A stretch of 24,298 nucleotides of DNA, taken from the NCBI GenBank assembly GCA_002435825.1, contig DIVL01000045.1:1-24298 (forward strand), read 5' to 3'. Below the pieces are notes generated by a model. It had not been told where the DNA came from, did not search any database, and saw nothing but the letters and a program-made list of their open reading frames with translations. Within the stretch, counting starts at the first letter, position 1; each line of letters starts with the position of its first letter. The translations under genes were made by a program, and so were the position numbers. Positions 15,750-23,490 of the stretch are shown here, piece by piece. This stretch comes from Anaerolineaceae bacterium UBA6133. Its GTDB lineage: Bacteria > Chloroflexota > Anaerolineae > Anaerolineales > Anaerolineaceae.

Positions 15750-16568
15750 TTAGATGAATGGCTGAACCAGGTAAGTGATAATCAGCGAGAGGGCGGTTGA
15801 TATGGTTAGCGAATCGAACAGGATTTGCGGCAGGCTTTGCTGCTGGGGATTATAACGGTGTTTTAACCAAAAGAGGGTGGCACCGACCACGACAATGAGC
15901 GAAATCACCCAAGGCGGAATGACCTCAAGAACAATAAAAAGCATATAAGCCGCTCCAGACGCAAATACCAACAGAATGATCAGCATCAGCCTGCTTATCG
16001 CTCTGGGAGTTTTACCGGCAGTCCAGGCAGAGAAGAGAAACCCAATTGCCAGGAGGAAAATTGTCAGCAGGATGGCTTCGGAGCTCAGCGTTTCGGCGGT
16101 TGCCAGGAAGCCGGTCAGCCCAAATATCACTGAAAGCAGAGGATGGTGTTTTTCCAAACGCATCAGCGCTGAATCACCCAACTTGAGATTGTGATGAGAA
16201 AGGGCAACCGCGATCAAAACCCCCAGTAATCCGAGAACAGTATTGAGAGTGCCAAGTAAGGCAGCTAAAGCCAGGCAGAGTAGCGCCAAAATCGCGCTCA
16301 GCGTCCTGGCGAACTTCGCAGACACATCCCCAGACGCGATTGGGTTTTGCCGCGTTTCGTCTGGTTCGTAAGCTGCCTCTGGGGCGGTCTCGATTTTTTG
16401 ATAGATTACCGCAAAGCTGAAGAGCAGCAGATTGCTGAGGATCGCAATACCCAGGCGCGCTTCGGAGCCTTCGCCCCCAATAACGCCGCCTAAAAGTGTC
16501 ACCGCCAGCGTAGCTGCCAGGTACTCTAAACGCCCGACCAATTTGTAAATGGATTGCAGGATCTTCAT
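15750..16568 (-). CDS. Polytopic membrane protein, degenerate UbiA-superfamily-like
   Basis: A 272-aa membrane protein with about eight hydrophobic segments. The region YQKIETAPEAAYEPDETRQN followed by PIASGDVS lines up by eye with the first Asp-rich loop of UbiA prenyltransferases (NDxxDxxxD...RPLxSG), and LSHHNLKLGDSALMRLEKHH resembles the later loop with its YSxPPLRLKR-type sequence. The first Asp-rich motif is not intact, so catalytic activity is doubtful. The homology is an inference from pattern alone. ATG 16568 is preferred over GTG 16571 directly before it; neither has a clear Shine-Dalgarno. It is the first gene of a pair with the methyltransferase and is divergent from the malY-like gene. 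Confidence 0.6.
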   Translation of the reverse strand: MKILQSIYKLVGRLEYLAATLAVTLLGGVIGGEGSEARLGIAILSNLLLFSFAVIYQKIETAPEAAYEPDETRQNPIASGDVSAKFARTLSAILALLCLALAALLGTLNTVLGLLGVLIAVALSHHNLKLGDSALMRLEKHHPLLSVIFGLTGFLATAETLSSEAILLTIFLLAIGFLFSAWTAGKTPRAISRLMLIILLVFASGAAYMLFIVLEVIPPWVISLIVVVGATLFWLKHRYNPQQQSLPQILFDSLTISTALSLIITYLVQPFI

Positions 16569-16571
16569 CAC

Positions 16572-16587
16572 TTGGTAAGTATACCAA
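16572..16587. promoter_or_regulatory. Palindrome in the divergent region, possible operator
   Basis: TTGGTA (16572-16577) and TACCAA (16582-16587) flank AGTA, directly next to the start of the UbiA-like gene. The form is similar to GntR-type operator half-sites, but no regulator gene is nearby, so this is only a candidate. Confidence 0.3.
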
Positions 16588-16667
16588 AGGACCCTGTTGA
16601 AAAAAATCTAAACTACCTCAGGCACCAACCTTAACCATTTCGCTTGACTCGGGTTTAAAATAGCGGA

Positions 16668-16673
16668 AAGGAG
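16668..16673 (+). promoter_or_regulatory. Ribosome binding site of the malY-like gene
   Basis: AAGGAG lies 6 nt before ATG 16680. A TAAAAT -10-like box at 16656-16661 is close, implying another very short leader. Confidence 0.75.
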
Positions 16674-16679
16674 AATTCT

Positions 16680-17831
16680 ATGGACTTTAACCAGGTAATC
16701 GATCGTCGCCATTCTGAATGCATCAAGTGGAATCGTTTTGATGAAGATGTTTTACCATTGTGGATCGCGGATACTGATTTCAGGTGCTCTGATGCAATCA
16801 TAAAAGCTTTACACGAAAGAGTTGATCACGGTATCTTCGGATACGGCGCTCCCCCAAGGGAATTGAACCAAACCGTTGTTCAACGGTTAAAGCGATTGTA
16901 CGATTGGGACGTTTTGGAGACCCAGATCGGGTACATCCCGGGCATCGTTACTGGCTTCAATGCCGCTATCCGAGCTTTCTGCGAACCAGGGGGATCAGTC
17001 ATCTATCAAACGCCTGCTTACCCGCCTTTTATTGCCGCGCCTGATTCAGCAAAGCTGAAGGGCGTTCAGAATCTACTCCTCCAGCAGCAGGATGGCAGTT
17101 ACTACCTCGATTTCGAACGATTTGAGCAGCAGATCATCAGCGAAAATGTTTGCGCCTTCATCTTCTGTAATCCTCAGAACCCCACCGGCAGAGTTTTCAC
17201 CAGGGAAGAACTGACACACTTAGCCGAGAGCTGCCTACGGCATAACGTCTTAATCATTTCCGATGAGATTCATTGCGACATCCTCTATGATGACCGCAAA
17301 CACATCCCGATCGCCTCACTTTCCCCCGAGGTAGCAGCCAACACCATCACTTTCATGGCGCCAAGTAAAACCTACAACATTGCTGGCCTGCATGCGTCAG
17401 TTTACATCGTCCAAAACCCCGGGTTAAAGGAAAAACTGCAGACCTTCTGTAATGGATTGATTGGAAACCCTGGGGTCCTCTCCCTTACGGCTGCCCTCGC
17501 GGCGTATGCTGAAGGAGATGAGTGGCTTGCAGAGCAGAACCGCTACCTTCAGGCGAACCGCGATTTCCTGGATGGTGCCCTTCGCACCCAGCTCACGGGC
17601 ATTCACTGGAGCAAACCGGAAGCCACCTTCCTGGGCTGGCTGGATTGCAGCGAATTGGGCCTGGCTGAACCGCCCTACGAGTTCTTTCTGCGCGAGGCTC
17701 GTGTTGGTTTGAATGACGGCATTACCTTCGGTCCGCAGTGCGGCGACTTCGTGCGCATCAACTTTGGCACGACCCGGGCAAACCTTCAGAAAGCTGTCAA
17801 CCGCATGCAAGCTGCGCTGGCAGCCCGCTGA
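16680..17831 (+). CDS. malY: MalY/PatB family pyridoxal-phosphate C-S lyase (cystathionine beta-lyase-like)
   Basis: A fold-type I PLP enzyme of 383 aa expected to cleave C-S bonds, for example cystathionine to homocysteine, pyruvate and ammonia. The N-terminus MDFNQVIDRRHSECIKWNRF and the LPLWIADTDF motif are family hallmarks. NPQNPTGRVFTREEL and IISDEIHCDILYD supply cofactor contacts, and APSKTYNIAGL contains the Schiff-base Lys230. RINFGTTRANL near the end carries the carboxylate-binding Arg. AAGGAG 6 nt upstream sets the start. The methyltransferase gene begins 8 nt after its stop, with GAGG overlapping that stop. It could provide homocysteine for MetH, but the substrate is not proven. 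Confidence 0.9.
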   Translation: MDFNQVIDRRHSECIKWNRFDEDVLPLWIADTDFRCSDAIIKALHERVDHGIFGYGAPPRELNQTVVQRLKRLYDWDVLETQIGYIPGIVTGFNAAIRAFCEPGGSVIYQTPAYPPFIAAPDSAKLKGVQNLLLQQQDGSYYLDFERFEQQIISENVCAFIFCNPQNPTGRVFTREELTHLAESCLRHNVLIISDEIHCDILYDDRKHIPIASLSPEVAANTITFMAPSKTYNIAGLHASVYIVQNPGLKEKLQTFCNGLIGNPGVLSLTAALAAYAEGDEWLAEQNRYLQANRDFLDGALRTQLTGIHWSKPEATFLGWLDCSELGLAEPPYEFFLREARVGLNDGITFGPQCGDFVRINFGTTRANLQKAVNRMQAALAAR

Positions 17832-17839
17832 GGCTGGTC

Positions 17840-18670
17840 ATGAGCTCAGATTCCTACAGCTCTGATCAGGATTATCTGCGCCAGGTGCAATATCGAACAG
17901 CGGATAACCTCAACGCCCGTATCCAGATTCACAGGCGCTTCACAACCGGCACCCAGACCTGGGAAGACTTCATCTTCGAGCATCTACCCGACCTGAGCGG
18001 TAAGCGTCTGTTGGCTTTGGGTTGTGGGAATGCAACCCAGTGGCGCATCAACCAGCATCGTTTTGCCCCGAATGCCAGGATTATCTTGACCGATATTTCT
18101 GAAGGGATGCTGGCGGAAGCCCGTGGCGACCTGGAGGGCGATTCGCGTTTCACTTTGCTCTGCATGGACGCTTCCGAACTGGAATTTGAGGACGAGAGTT
18201 TTGATTTTGTGACCGCCAACCATATGCTCTATCATGTACCGGATATCGCGCGGACACTTGCAGAAGTGGCGCGTGTCCTCAAACCGGGTGGCGGGATGAT
18301 GGCTGCCACCAATGGGGCGAATTACATGCTTGATCTCGACATGTTACTGACGGAATTCTGGCCTATTTACGGTGGACTGCATACCATGTCGCTCAAGTTC
18401 AACCTGCAAAATGCCGCGGAACAACTCCAGCCGTGGTTTGGTCAGGTAGAAAAAAGGCTCTACACTGGCGATTTGTGGGTCACTGAAGCATTGCCCCTGG
18501 TGGACTATGCCTTTTCGACACAAAGAGTGCTGCAGCTTATTCCCTTGGGTCAGAAGGAACCGATGCGCGAGTATTTCCAAGCTCGCATTGACCAGTCAGG
18601 CGGGATCCTGATCCGTAAAGAAACGGGGCTTTTCCTCGCCAGCCAACCAAAAAAGGCTCAGCGGAAATAG
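17840..18670 (+). CDS. Class I SAM-dependent methyltransferase (type 11-like)
   Basis: A small-molecule-type methyltransferase of 276 aa. Motif I is LLALGCGNATQ, the acidic end of the second strand is LTDISEGMLAEA, and FDFVTANHMLYHVPDIARTLAEVARVLKPGGGM gives motifs IV to VI in outline. The substrate cannot be read from the sequence. ATG 17840 is chosen because GAGG (17830-17833), overlapping the malY stop, is 6 nt upstream; the frame runs open inside malY for 34 further codons without family resemblance. It is very likely co-translated with the malY-like gene. Its last 13 nt overlap the end of uppP on the other strand. Confidence 0.85.
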   Translation: MSSDSYSSDQDYLRQVQYRTADNLNARIQIHRRFTTGTQTWEDFIFEHLPDLSGKRLLALGCGNATQWRINQHRFAPNARIILTDISEGMLAEARGDLEGDSRFTLLCMDASELEFEDESFDFVTANHMLYHVPDIARTLAEVARVLKPGGGMMAATNGANYMLDLDMLLTEFWPIYGGLHTMSLKFNLQNAAEQLQPWFGQVEKRLYTGDLWVTEALPLVDYAFSTQRVLQLIPLGQKEPMREYFQARIDQSGGILIRKETGLFLASQPKKAQRK

Positions 18671-19479
18671 GCGATAAAGATTGTCAGCACCGATACCACT
18701 GCGCAATAGACCGCAAAGGGGATCAACGAGCGCGATTTAAGGAAATTCAGCAGCCATCGGATGCTTAAGTATCCGACCACCATTGCCATGATAAAACCAA
18801 TGCTCAACACCGGCAGGAAGCTGCCTAAATCCGGGATCTTCACCAGGTCCAGCACGGAGAGCAGTCCGGCTGCCAGCATGACCGGGATTGACATCAGGAA
18901 TGAGAACCTGGCGGCTGCTTCACGTTTCAATCCGCGGCTCAAACCGCCGCTGATGGTGGCACCAGAGCGGGAAATTCCTGGGAAGATTGACAGTAATTGA
19001 GAAAACCCAATCACCACGGAATCCAGTACGGTGACACTCTCAAGGTTGCGTTCCTTGCGGGAAAAAACTTCTGCCAGGGTCAGGATAACGGCTGTCACAA
19101 ACAACAATACAGCCGTTAAAACCGGGCTTGAAAAGGCTGCTTCCACCTTGCTTTTCAGAAGCAATCCTCCCAAACCAGCCGGGATGGTAGCTAATACGAG
19201 ATACCAGCCAAGACGCGAGTTGGATTCTTCGAAGGGTTTTTTGTTTCGAATGCCGGCAATCACAGCATTGAAAATCGCCAGTAAATCCTTCCAAAAGTAG
19301 GCAATCACAGCCATCAGGGTACCCAGTTGAACCAGCACGTCAAAAATGAACGCCTTGGTAGGGTCCAGGGTCCAGTTGAGGATGAAGGGCACGAGCACCA
19401 AATGCGCCGAGGAACTGACCGGCAGAAACTCTGTCAACCCCTGGATGACCCCAAGGATCAGTGATTGTAGAAACGTCAT
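18658..19479 (-). CDS. uppP: Undecaprenyl-diphosphate phosphatase (BacA family)
   Basis: This integral membrane enzyme dephosphorylates undecaprenyl diphosphate to recycle the lipid carrier for peptidoglycan and other envelope polymers. It is 273 aa, the usual length. The N-terminal signature LGVIQGLTEFLPVSSSAH contains Glu17 and the Ser-rich loop with His26. The second signature, FPGISRSGATI, holds the catalytic-region Arg and Ser. Several membrane helices surround these motifs. The ATG overlaps the tgt stop as ATGA, so it is the second gene of a tgt-uppP operon. Bacitracin resistance is a known phenotype of overexpressed homologues. Confidence 0.97.
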   Translation of the reverse strand: MTFLQSLILGVIQGLTEFLPVSSSAHLVLVPFILNWTLDPTKAFIFDVLVQLGTLMAVIAYFWKDLLAIFNAVIAGIRNKKPFEESNSRLGWYLVLATIPAGLGGLLLKSKVEAAFSSPVLTAVLLFVTAVILTLAEVFSRKERNLESVTVLDSVVIGFSQLLSIFPGISRSGATISGGLSRGLKREAAARFSFLMSIPVMLAAGLLSVLDLVKIPDLGSFLPVLSIGFIMAMVVGYLSIRWLLNFLKSRSLIPFAVYCAVVSVLTIFIAYFR

Positions 19480-20597
19480 GGATGAACCTCCAGGATGCGA
19501 GCCTTGCTGAGTTTGGCTAATGCCTGGTCTGCAAATGCGTTCAGGTTGCCCGCCAGGATTGCTCTGCGCAGATTGCGCGCCAGCTCCAGCAGGGTGTGTA
19601 AGTTATGGATTGAAAGCAATGTGGCTGCCAGCATTTCTTTCGCGATAATCAGATGGCGCAAATAAGCACGGGTGAAGGTGCGGCAGGTGTAGCACTGGCA
19701 CTGGGCGTCAATCGGGCGTTCGTCGCGGGCAAAAGAGGCGTTCATCAAATTGAGCTTGCCAAAATTAGTCATGGCTGTGTTATGGCGCGCAAGGCGGGTG
19801 GGGAGAACGCAGTCAAAAATGTCAATGCCTCGCAGAACGCCCTCAATCAGGTCCTCCGGGGTGCCAACGCCCATCAGGTAGCGCGGTTTGTCCTTGGGCA
19901 GGATGGCATTAACAATCTCGATTGTGCGGTACATGTCGGCTTTGCCTTCACCCACTGAAAGCCCGCCAATGGCATGCCCGGGGAAGCCCATGCTGCTGAT
20001 CACCTGCGCCGATTCCGTCCGCAGATCTTCAAAAATGCCTCCCTGCACGATGCCAAGTAAAGCTTGGTCATCCCTTTTCTTAGCATCCAGGCAGCGTTGT
20101 GCCCAGAGGTGCGTGCGTTCCATGGCTTCCTTGGAGTAGGCGTGGTCAAGCGGGTCCGCGCATTCGTCAAACGCCATGATGATATCTGCGCCAAGGTTCT
20201 CCTGGATCGCGATGGAGCTCTCGGGCGTCAGGCGTTTCATGGATCCATCGATGTGGGATTTGAAGGTGACCCCGTCGGGGTCGATCTTGCGCGTGTCTGA
20301 AAGCGAAAATACCTGGAATCCGCCCGAATCAGTCAGGATTGGTTTATGCCACTGCATAAATTGATGCAAGCCGCCCATCTCTGCCACCAGTTCATCGCCG
20401 GGTCTCAGGAAGAGATGGTAGGTGTTGGAGAGGACCAGCGTCGCGCCAAGCTCTTCGAGTTGGGCGGGTGTGATGGATTTGACGGTTGCCTGGGTGCCGA
20501 CGGGCGCGAAAATGGGGGTTTCAATCACTCCATGTGGGGTGTGAAACTCACCGGCACGAGCCGCGCCTTCCTCGGCTTGGATTGACCACTCAAACAT
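19476..20597 (-). CDS. tgt: tRNA-guanine(34) transglycosylase (queuine tRNA-ribosyltransferase)
   Basis: It exchanges guanine 34 of GUN-anticodon tRNAs for the queuosine precursor preQ1. The protein is 373 aa. Visible motifs are the DSGGFQVFSL active-site loop, SHIDGS, GGLSVGEG, the nucleophile Asp262 in FDCVLPTRLARH, and the zinc site Cys300, Cys302 and Cys305 (CQCYTC) completed by a histidine in LLSIHNLHTL. ATG 20597 matches the usual family start (MFEWSIQAE) and has AGAGGA 8 nt upstream; the open frame continues upstream without resemblance. A TACAAT -10 candidate lies 30 nt before the start. It is the first gene of an operon with uppP. No queuosine biosynthesis genes are in the window. 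Confidence 0.97.
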   Translation of the reverse strand: MFEWSIQAEEGAARAGEFHTPHGVIETPIFAPVGTQATVKSITPAQLEELGATLVLSNTYHLFLRPGDELVAEMGGLHQFMQWHKPILTDSGGFQVFSLSDTRKIDPDGVTFKSHIDGSMKRLTPESSIAIQENLGADIIMAFDECADPLDHAYSKEAMERTHLWAQRCLDAKKRDDQALLGIVQGGIFEDLRTESAQVISSMGFPGHAIGGLSVGEGKADMYRTIEIVNAILPKDKPRYLMGVGTPEDLIEGVLRGIDIFDCVLPTRLARHNTAMTNFGKLNLMNASFARDERPIDAQCQCYTCRTFTRAYLRHLIIAKEMLAATLLSIHNLHTLLELARNLRRAILAGNLNAFADQALAKLSKARILEVHP

Positions 20598-20626
20598 CTT
20601 TGGAATCCTCTCAAAAAACTCCCCCA

Positions 20627-20632
20627 ATTGTA
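20627..20632 (-). promoter_or_regulatory. Candidate -10 box of the tgt-uppP operon
   Basis: On the minus strand TACAAT lies in AAAGGTACAATT, the same context as upstream of the DUF3048 gene. No good -35 is seen. The predicted leader is about 20 nt and contains AGAGGA. Confidence 0.4.
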
Positions 20633-20720
20633 CCTTTATTATTTTGCTCCATGGCCAGATTTGGCACAGGGTTAGGACGGAATGAGCCTGTAAGATAATG
20701 GTAATTAGAGACAAGTCCTC

Positions 20721-20875
20721 GTAGGGTGTGTTGGCGTCAGAGCATCTTACCCTGTCTTGACATCGAAATAGCCAACCCACCAAAAACAGCTTCCTTAAGG
20801 TTTGCTTGTGATGCGGTGGGTAGGCTATACCTTGGTGTACTCATGCATATGCTTTGTGACGCCAACCCACCCTAC
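20721..20875. repeat. 155-nt nested palindromic element (MITE-like or long hairpin)
   Basis: The outer arms are 20721-20745 (starting GTAGGGTGTGTTGGCGTCA) and 20849-20875 (ending GACGCCAACCCACCCTAC). They pair with one mismatch and a 2-nt bulge. The inner arms are TAGCCAACCCACC (20769-20781) and GGTGGGTAGGCTA (20815-20827), with one mismatch. No open frame or transposase is present. It occupies the 407-nt gap between the GNAT gene and tgt, both on the minus strand. I see nothing else in the rest of the gap apart from the tgt promoter candidate. The terminal GTAGGG resembles the CCCTAC motif of the window-end repeats. Confidence 0.8.
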
Positions 20876-21004
20876 CTGCTTTATTGTTTGGCTATACGTT
20901 GGAATCAGGCAAACTAAAACGATTGTTGACCTACAGCCATCACGTCATGGAACACTCGCATCAAAAGGAACATGCCACCCATATCACGGTCATTGGCTAC
21001 GAAT

Positions 21005-22018
21005 TCAAATATTCAAGATTTTTTTATGCAGTTCCAGCAGAGTCATGTAGGGTCGGTATCCCAGGTTAGTATAAAGGCGCATGGCACCGGTTGGATTTTG
21101 CGTGTCAGCGGTCAGCGCGACTTCGTCCATGTTCATGGCTTTGAACATCGCCATCGATCGGCAGATCAGGCTGCTGGCGATGCCGCGGTGGCGCCATTCT
21201 CGTCGCACTGTAATGGCTTCGGTGTAGCCGCGCATATGACCTTCCAACTCGTTTTCCTCAAGTGAAACGTAATTCTGCACCGATCCGACCACCTCATCGC
21301 CATCCCAGGTAACCTGCCAGAGCATGGGCTGAAAATTCGTGTCGGACTTGTAGTTCTGGTACCACTCTTCGGTAGGGTCTGCTGCTCCGTATTCATCTTT
21401 GTAAGCCTCGTTTGCTGCTTCCCAAATCTTGCGAAAATCTTTAGGCAGTGCCGGGCGAACGGTTATGCCTTCTGGTAGAGGGTGCTCCGGGAGATCTATG
21501 AGCGGGCGGCTCATCGAATGATAATAACGGTCGATCGTAAACCCACATTCCATCAGGATGTTAAAGCGGGTTCGATCAGGCTCCCGGCATTGCGTGACGA
21601 AGAAGCCTTTGTCTCCTTCAGGTAAGACGGCAGCGTAATACCGACCGCGCGTCTCGCCCCATTCAATCAGGCTTTGTTCAATACCTTGGCCTTGCCAGGA
21701 TGGGTCGACCCTGAAGAGGATGCCATACGAGTAGTCACCTGTTTTGACCTGGCGTTCCCAGTAGAACCGGCAGAAACCGATGGTTTCTCCGTTCACGTCA
21801 ACGAAGATAAGGTCATCGTGTGGGTCGGAGTTGCTCAGATTGGTGTATTCCGCGCGCAAGCTTTCGATGGTGGTGTCGCCGGGATATTGCCCTGCAGCAT
21901 GCAGATTGGTATAAATCGCCAACATTTTTGGATAGTCCGACTCACCCTCAAAATGGCGGGAGATCAATCCTTCAATTTTCGGGGTATTTTCAAGTGGATA
22001 TAAATTTTGTTCAGTCAT
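21005..22018 (-). CDS. Tandem-domain GNAT N-acetyltransferase
   Basis: A 337-aa protein made of two GNAT folds, an arrangement also seen in mycothiol synthase MshD and in various antibiotic acetyltransferases. The C-terminal domain (about 180-335) has an intact acetyl-CoA loop, RREWRHRGIASSLI, and the late ADTQNPTGAMRLYTNLGYRP motif. The N-terminal domain (about 15-175) has a weaker loop, PSWQGQGIEQSLIEW, and is probably structural or substrate binding. The substrate is unknown; no mycothiol gene is nearby. The start has only a weak purine-rich site (AAAGAGA). A terminator-like hairpin sits about 60 nt upstream in its own leader. Confidence 0.85.
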   Translation of the reverse strand: MTEQNLYPLENTPKIEGLISRHFEGESDYPKMLAIYTNLHAAGQYPGDTTIESLRAEYTNLSNSDPHDDLIFVDVNGETIGFCRFYWERQVKTGDYSYGILFRVDPSWQGQGIEQSLIEWGETRGRYYAAVLPEGDKGFFVTQCREPDRTRFNILMECGFTIDRYYHSMSRPLIDLPEHPLPEGITVRPALPKDFRKIWEAANEAYKDEYGAADPTEEWYQNYKSDTNFQPMLWQVTWDGDEVVGSVQNYVSLEENELEGHMRGYTEAITVRREWRHRGIASSLICRSMAMFKAMNMDEVALTADTQNPTGAMRLYTNLGYRPYMTLLELHKKILNI

Positions 22019-22081
22019 TTTTAATCTCTTTCAATAAATAATTGCTTGATCGTTACTGCCTTCCGGCTGTGGTTAACAAAA

Positions 22082-22108
22082 AACCACGGGTTTGGATTGC
22101 CCGTGGTT
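22082..22108 (-). terminator. Terminator-like hairpin in the leader of the GNAT gene
   Basis: A perfect 9-bp stem, AACCACGGG (22082-22090) with CCCGTGGTT (22100-22108), closes a 9-nt loop. On the minus strand it is followed by TTTTTTGTT, a good U-tract. GTGGTT at 22069-22074 is also complementary to AACCAC at 22082-22087, so an alternative hairpin is possible. No minus-strand gene lies upstream, so it is an attenuator candidate or ends an unrecognised small transcript. The remainder of the 365-nt gap (22019-22383) holds the alr promoter and a possible short leader ORF, but no recognisable tRNA or known ncRNA. Confidence 0.6.
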
Positions 22109-22346
22109 CGTTGATTTAAGAGTGGAAAAATCAATAAACAGGCGCAATCCGGCCAATGCGAACAAGCGTGCTTGCAGACGCACAGATAGAATTTATGTTG
22201 TGGCAGCTGTTAACCATGTAAGTTATTTTATGTCAAACCGTGTTCGTGTCAAGATTGTGAGGAGGTCAGCACATGGTACGGATGGGCTTTGCTCCATGCG
22301 TATAAGAAGTCGAAGGCTGACGCAAGTAGAAGCTATAATAGCTAAT

Positions 22347-22375
22347 TCAACAATTTCGCTCGTAAGTGATATACT
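22347..22375 (+). promoter_or_regulatory. Promoter of alr with extended -10
   Basis: TCAACA (22347-22352) and TATACT (22370-22375) are separated by 17 nt, and TGA directly before TATACT makes an extended -10. Transcription should begin near 22382, at or just before the GTG start of alr (22384), which has no Shine-Dalgarno. Confidence 0.6.
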
Positions 22376-22383
22376 TTTTTCTC

Positions 22384-23490
22384 GTGGATATAAATACTTT
22401 CTCAACCTGGCTGGAAATTGACCTCAAAGCCATCAAAAACAATGCTGCCCTGATCCGTGAAAAGACCGGGTCGGAGGTTATGGCTGTGATCAAAGCCAAT
22501 GGCTATGGTCACGGCGCCCGTCCTGCCGCGCAGGCTGCCATCGCTGGCGGCGCTACCTGGATTGGCGTGGCACGCATCGAAGAAGCTCTTACCCTGCGCC
22601 GCGCCGGCATCTCCTGCAAGCTGCTGGTGTTGGGTTTTACCCCGGCCGCCAAAGTGCCTGAAGCTATTGAACACAATATCACGGTGGCGCTCTTTGATGC
22701 TGAGCTGGCGCAGAACTACATCGAATATGTCAACATTCACGGCGGCACGCTGCATGCCCACCTTAAGGTCGAGACTGGTATGGGCCGTCTTGGCATGAAC
22801 CCTGAGCACGTGGCAGCCTTCCTCGATGGGCTAAAAGACACCGCCCTCAAGGTAGATGGCATTTTCACCCATCTTGCCCGTGCCGATGAGCCCGACTCAG
22901 ACTCTACCCCCAGGCAGCTTGTCATCTTTGACGCGCTACTGAGCGATCTTGAAAGCAAGGGACTCAAACCCGAAAAAGTGCACGCCGCCAACTCTGCCGC
23001 GATACTAAATTTCCCCCAGTCCTACTACGACATCGTCCGTCCGGGAGATCTTCTTTTTGGCATGTCCCCTACCGGTGAAACTTTGCCGGCTGGCTTCAAA
23101 CCCGCTCTCACCTGGAAGGCGCGCATCATCTCGCTGCATAACTTCCCCGCGGGTCAGGGGATCAGCTACGGGTCCACCTACGTTACCAGCAAAGAAGAGC
23201 GGATTGGAGTGATGCCAACGGGTTATGGCGATGGTTTCCGCCGTGCCGAAAATCAGCAGGTGCTGGTTGGCGGTAAGCGGGTGGACATCGTCGGCAGAGT
23301 TTGCATGGACCAGTGTATGCTCCAGCTGGACAGTGTGCCTGACGCCAGGGTGGGGGATGAAATCGTTATTATTGGCACACAGGGCGATGAGACCTTGAGC
23401 GTTGATGAGGTCGCCAAGCGTTGGGGGACCATCAACTACGAAGTTGTCTGCGGCTTAGCCGATCGCCTTCCCAGGATCTACAACGAATGA
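22384..23490 (+). CDS. alr: Alanine racemase
   Basis: A PLP enzyme that interconverts L- and D-alanine and so supplies D-alanine for peptidoglycan. It is 368 aa from this start. The PLP-binding motif VIKANGYGHG holds catalytic Lys37, and the second catalytic base is Tyr262 in GISYGSTYV. HLKVETGMGRLG, FTHLARADE, HAANSAA and GRVCMDQCM are all family signatures. The start is probably GTG 22384 (M-DINTFSTWLEIDL): the only other upstream option, GTG 22366, lies inside the promoter. No Shine-Dalgarno precedes either, and the promoter geometry predicts a leaderless mRNA. The stop overlaps the PHP gene as ATGA. Confidence 0.96.
   Translation: MDINTFSTWLEIDLKAIKNNAALIREKTGSEVMAVIKANGYGHGARPAAQAAIAGGATWIGVARIEEALTLRRAGISCKLLVLGFTPAAKVPEAIEHNITVALFDAELAQNYIEYVNIHGGTLHAHLKVETGMGRLGMNPEHVAAFLDGLKDTALKVDGIFTHLARADEPDSDSTPRQLVIFDALLSDLESKGLKPEKVHAANSAAILNFPQSYYDIVRPGDLLFGMSPTGETLPAGFKPALTWKARIISLHNFPAGQGISYGSTYVTSKEERIGVMPTGYGDGFRRAENQQVLVGGKRVDIVGRVCMDQCMLQLDSVPDARVGDEIVIIGTQGDETLSVDEVAKRWGTINYEVVCGLADRLPRIYNE

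Noticed and set aside
20598..20783. N-terminal extension of Tgt
   Set aside because: The family starts at MFEWS-like sequence, and the extension would run through the candidate promoter and into the palindromic element.
22110..22365. tRNA or known small RNA in the GNAT-alr gap
   Set aside because: No cloverleaf or T-loop consensus could be found on either strand by eye.
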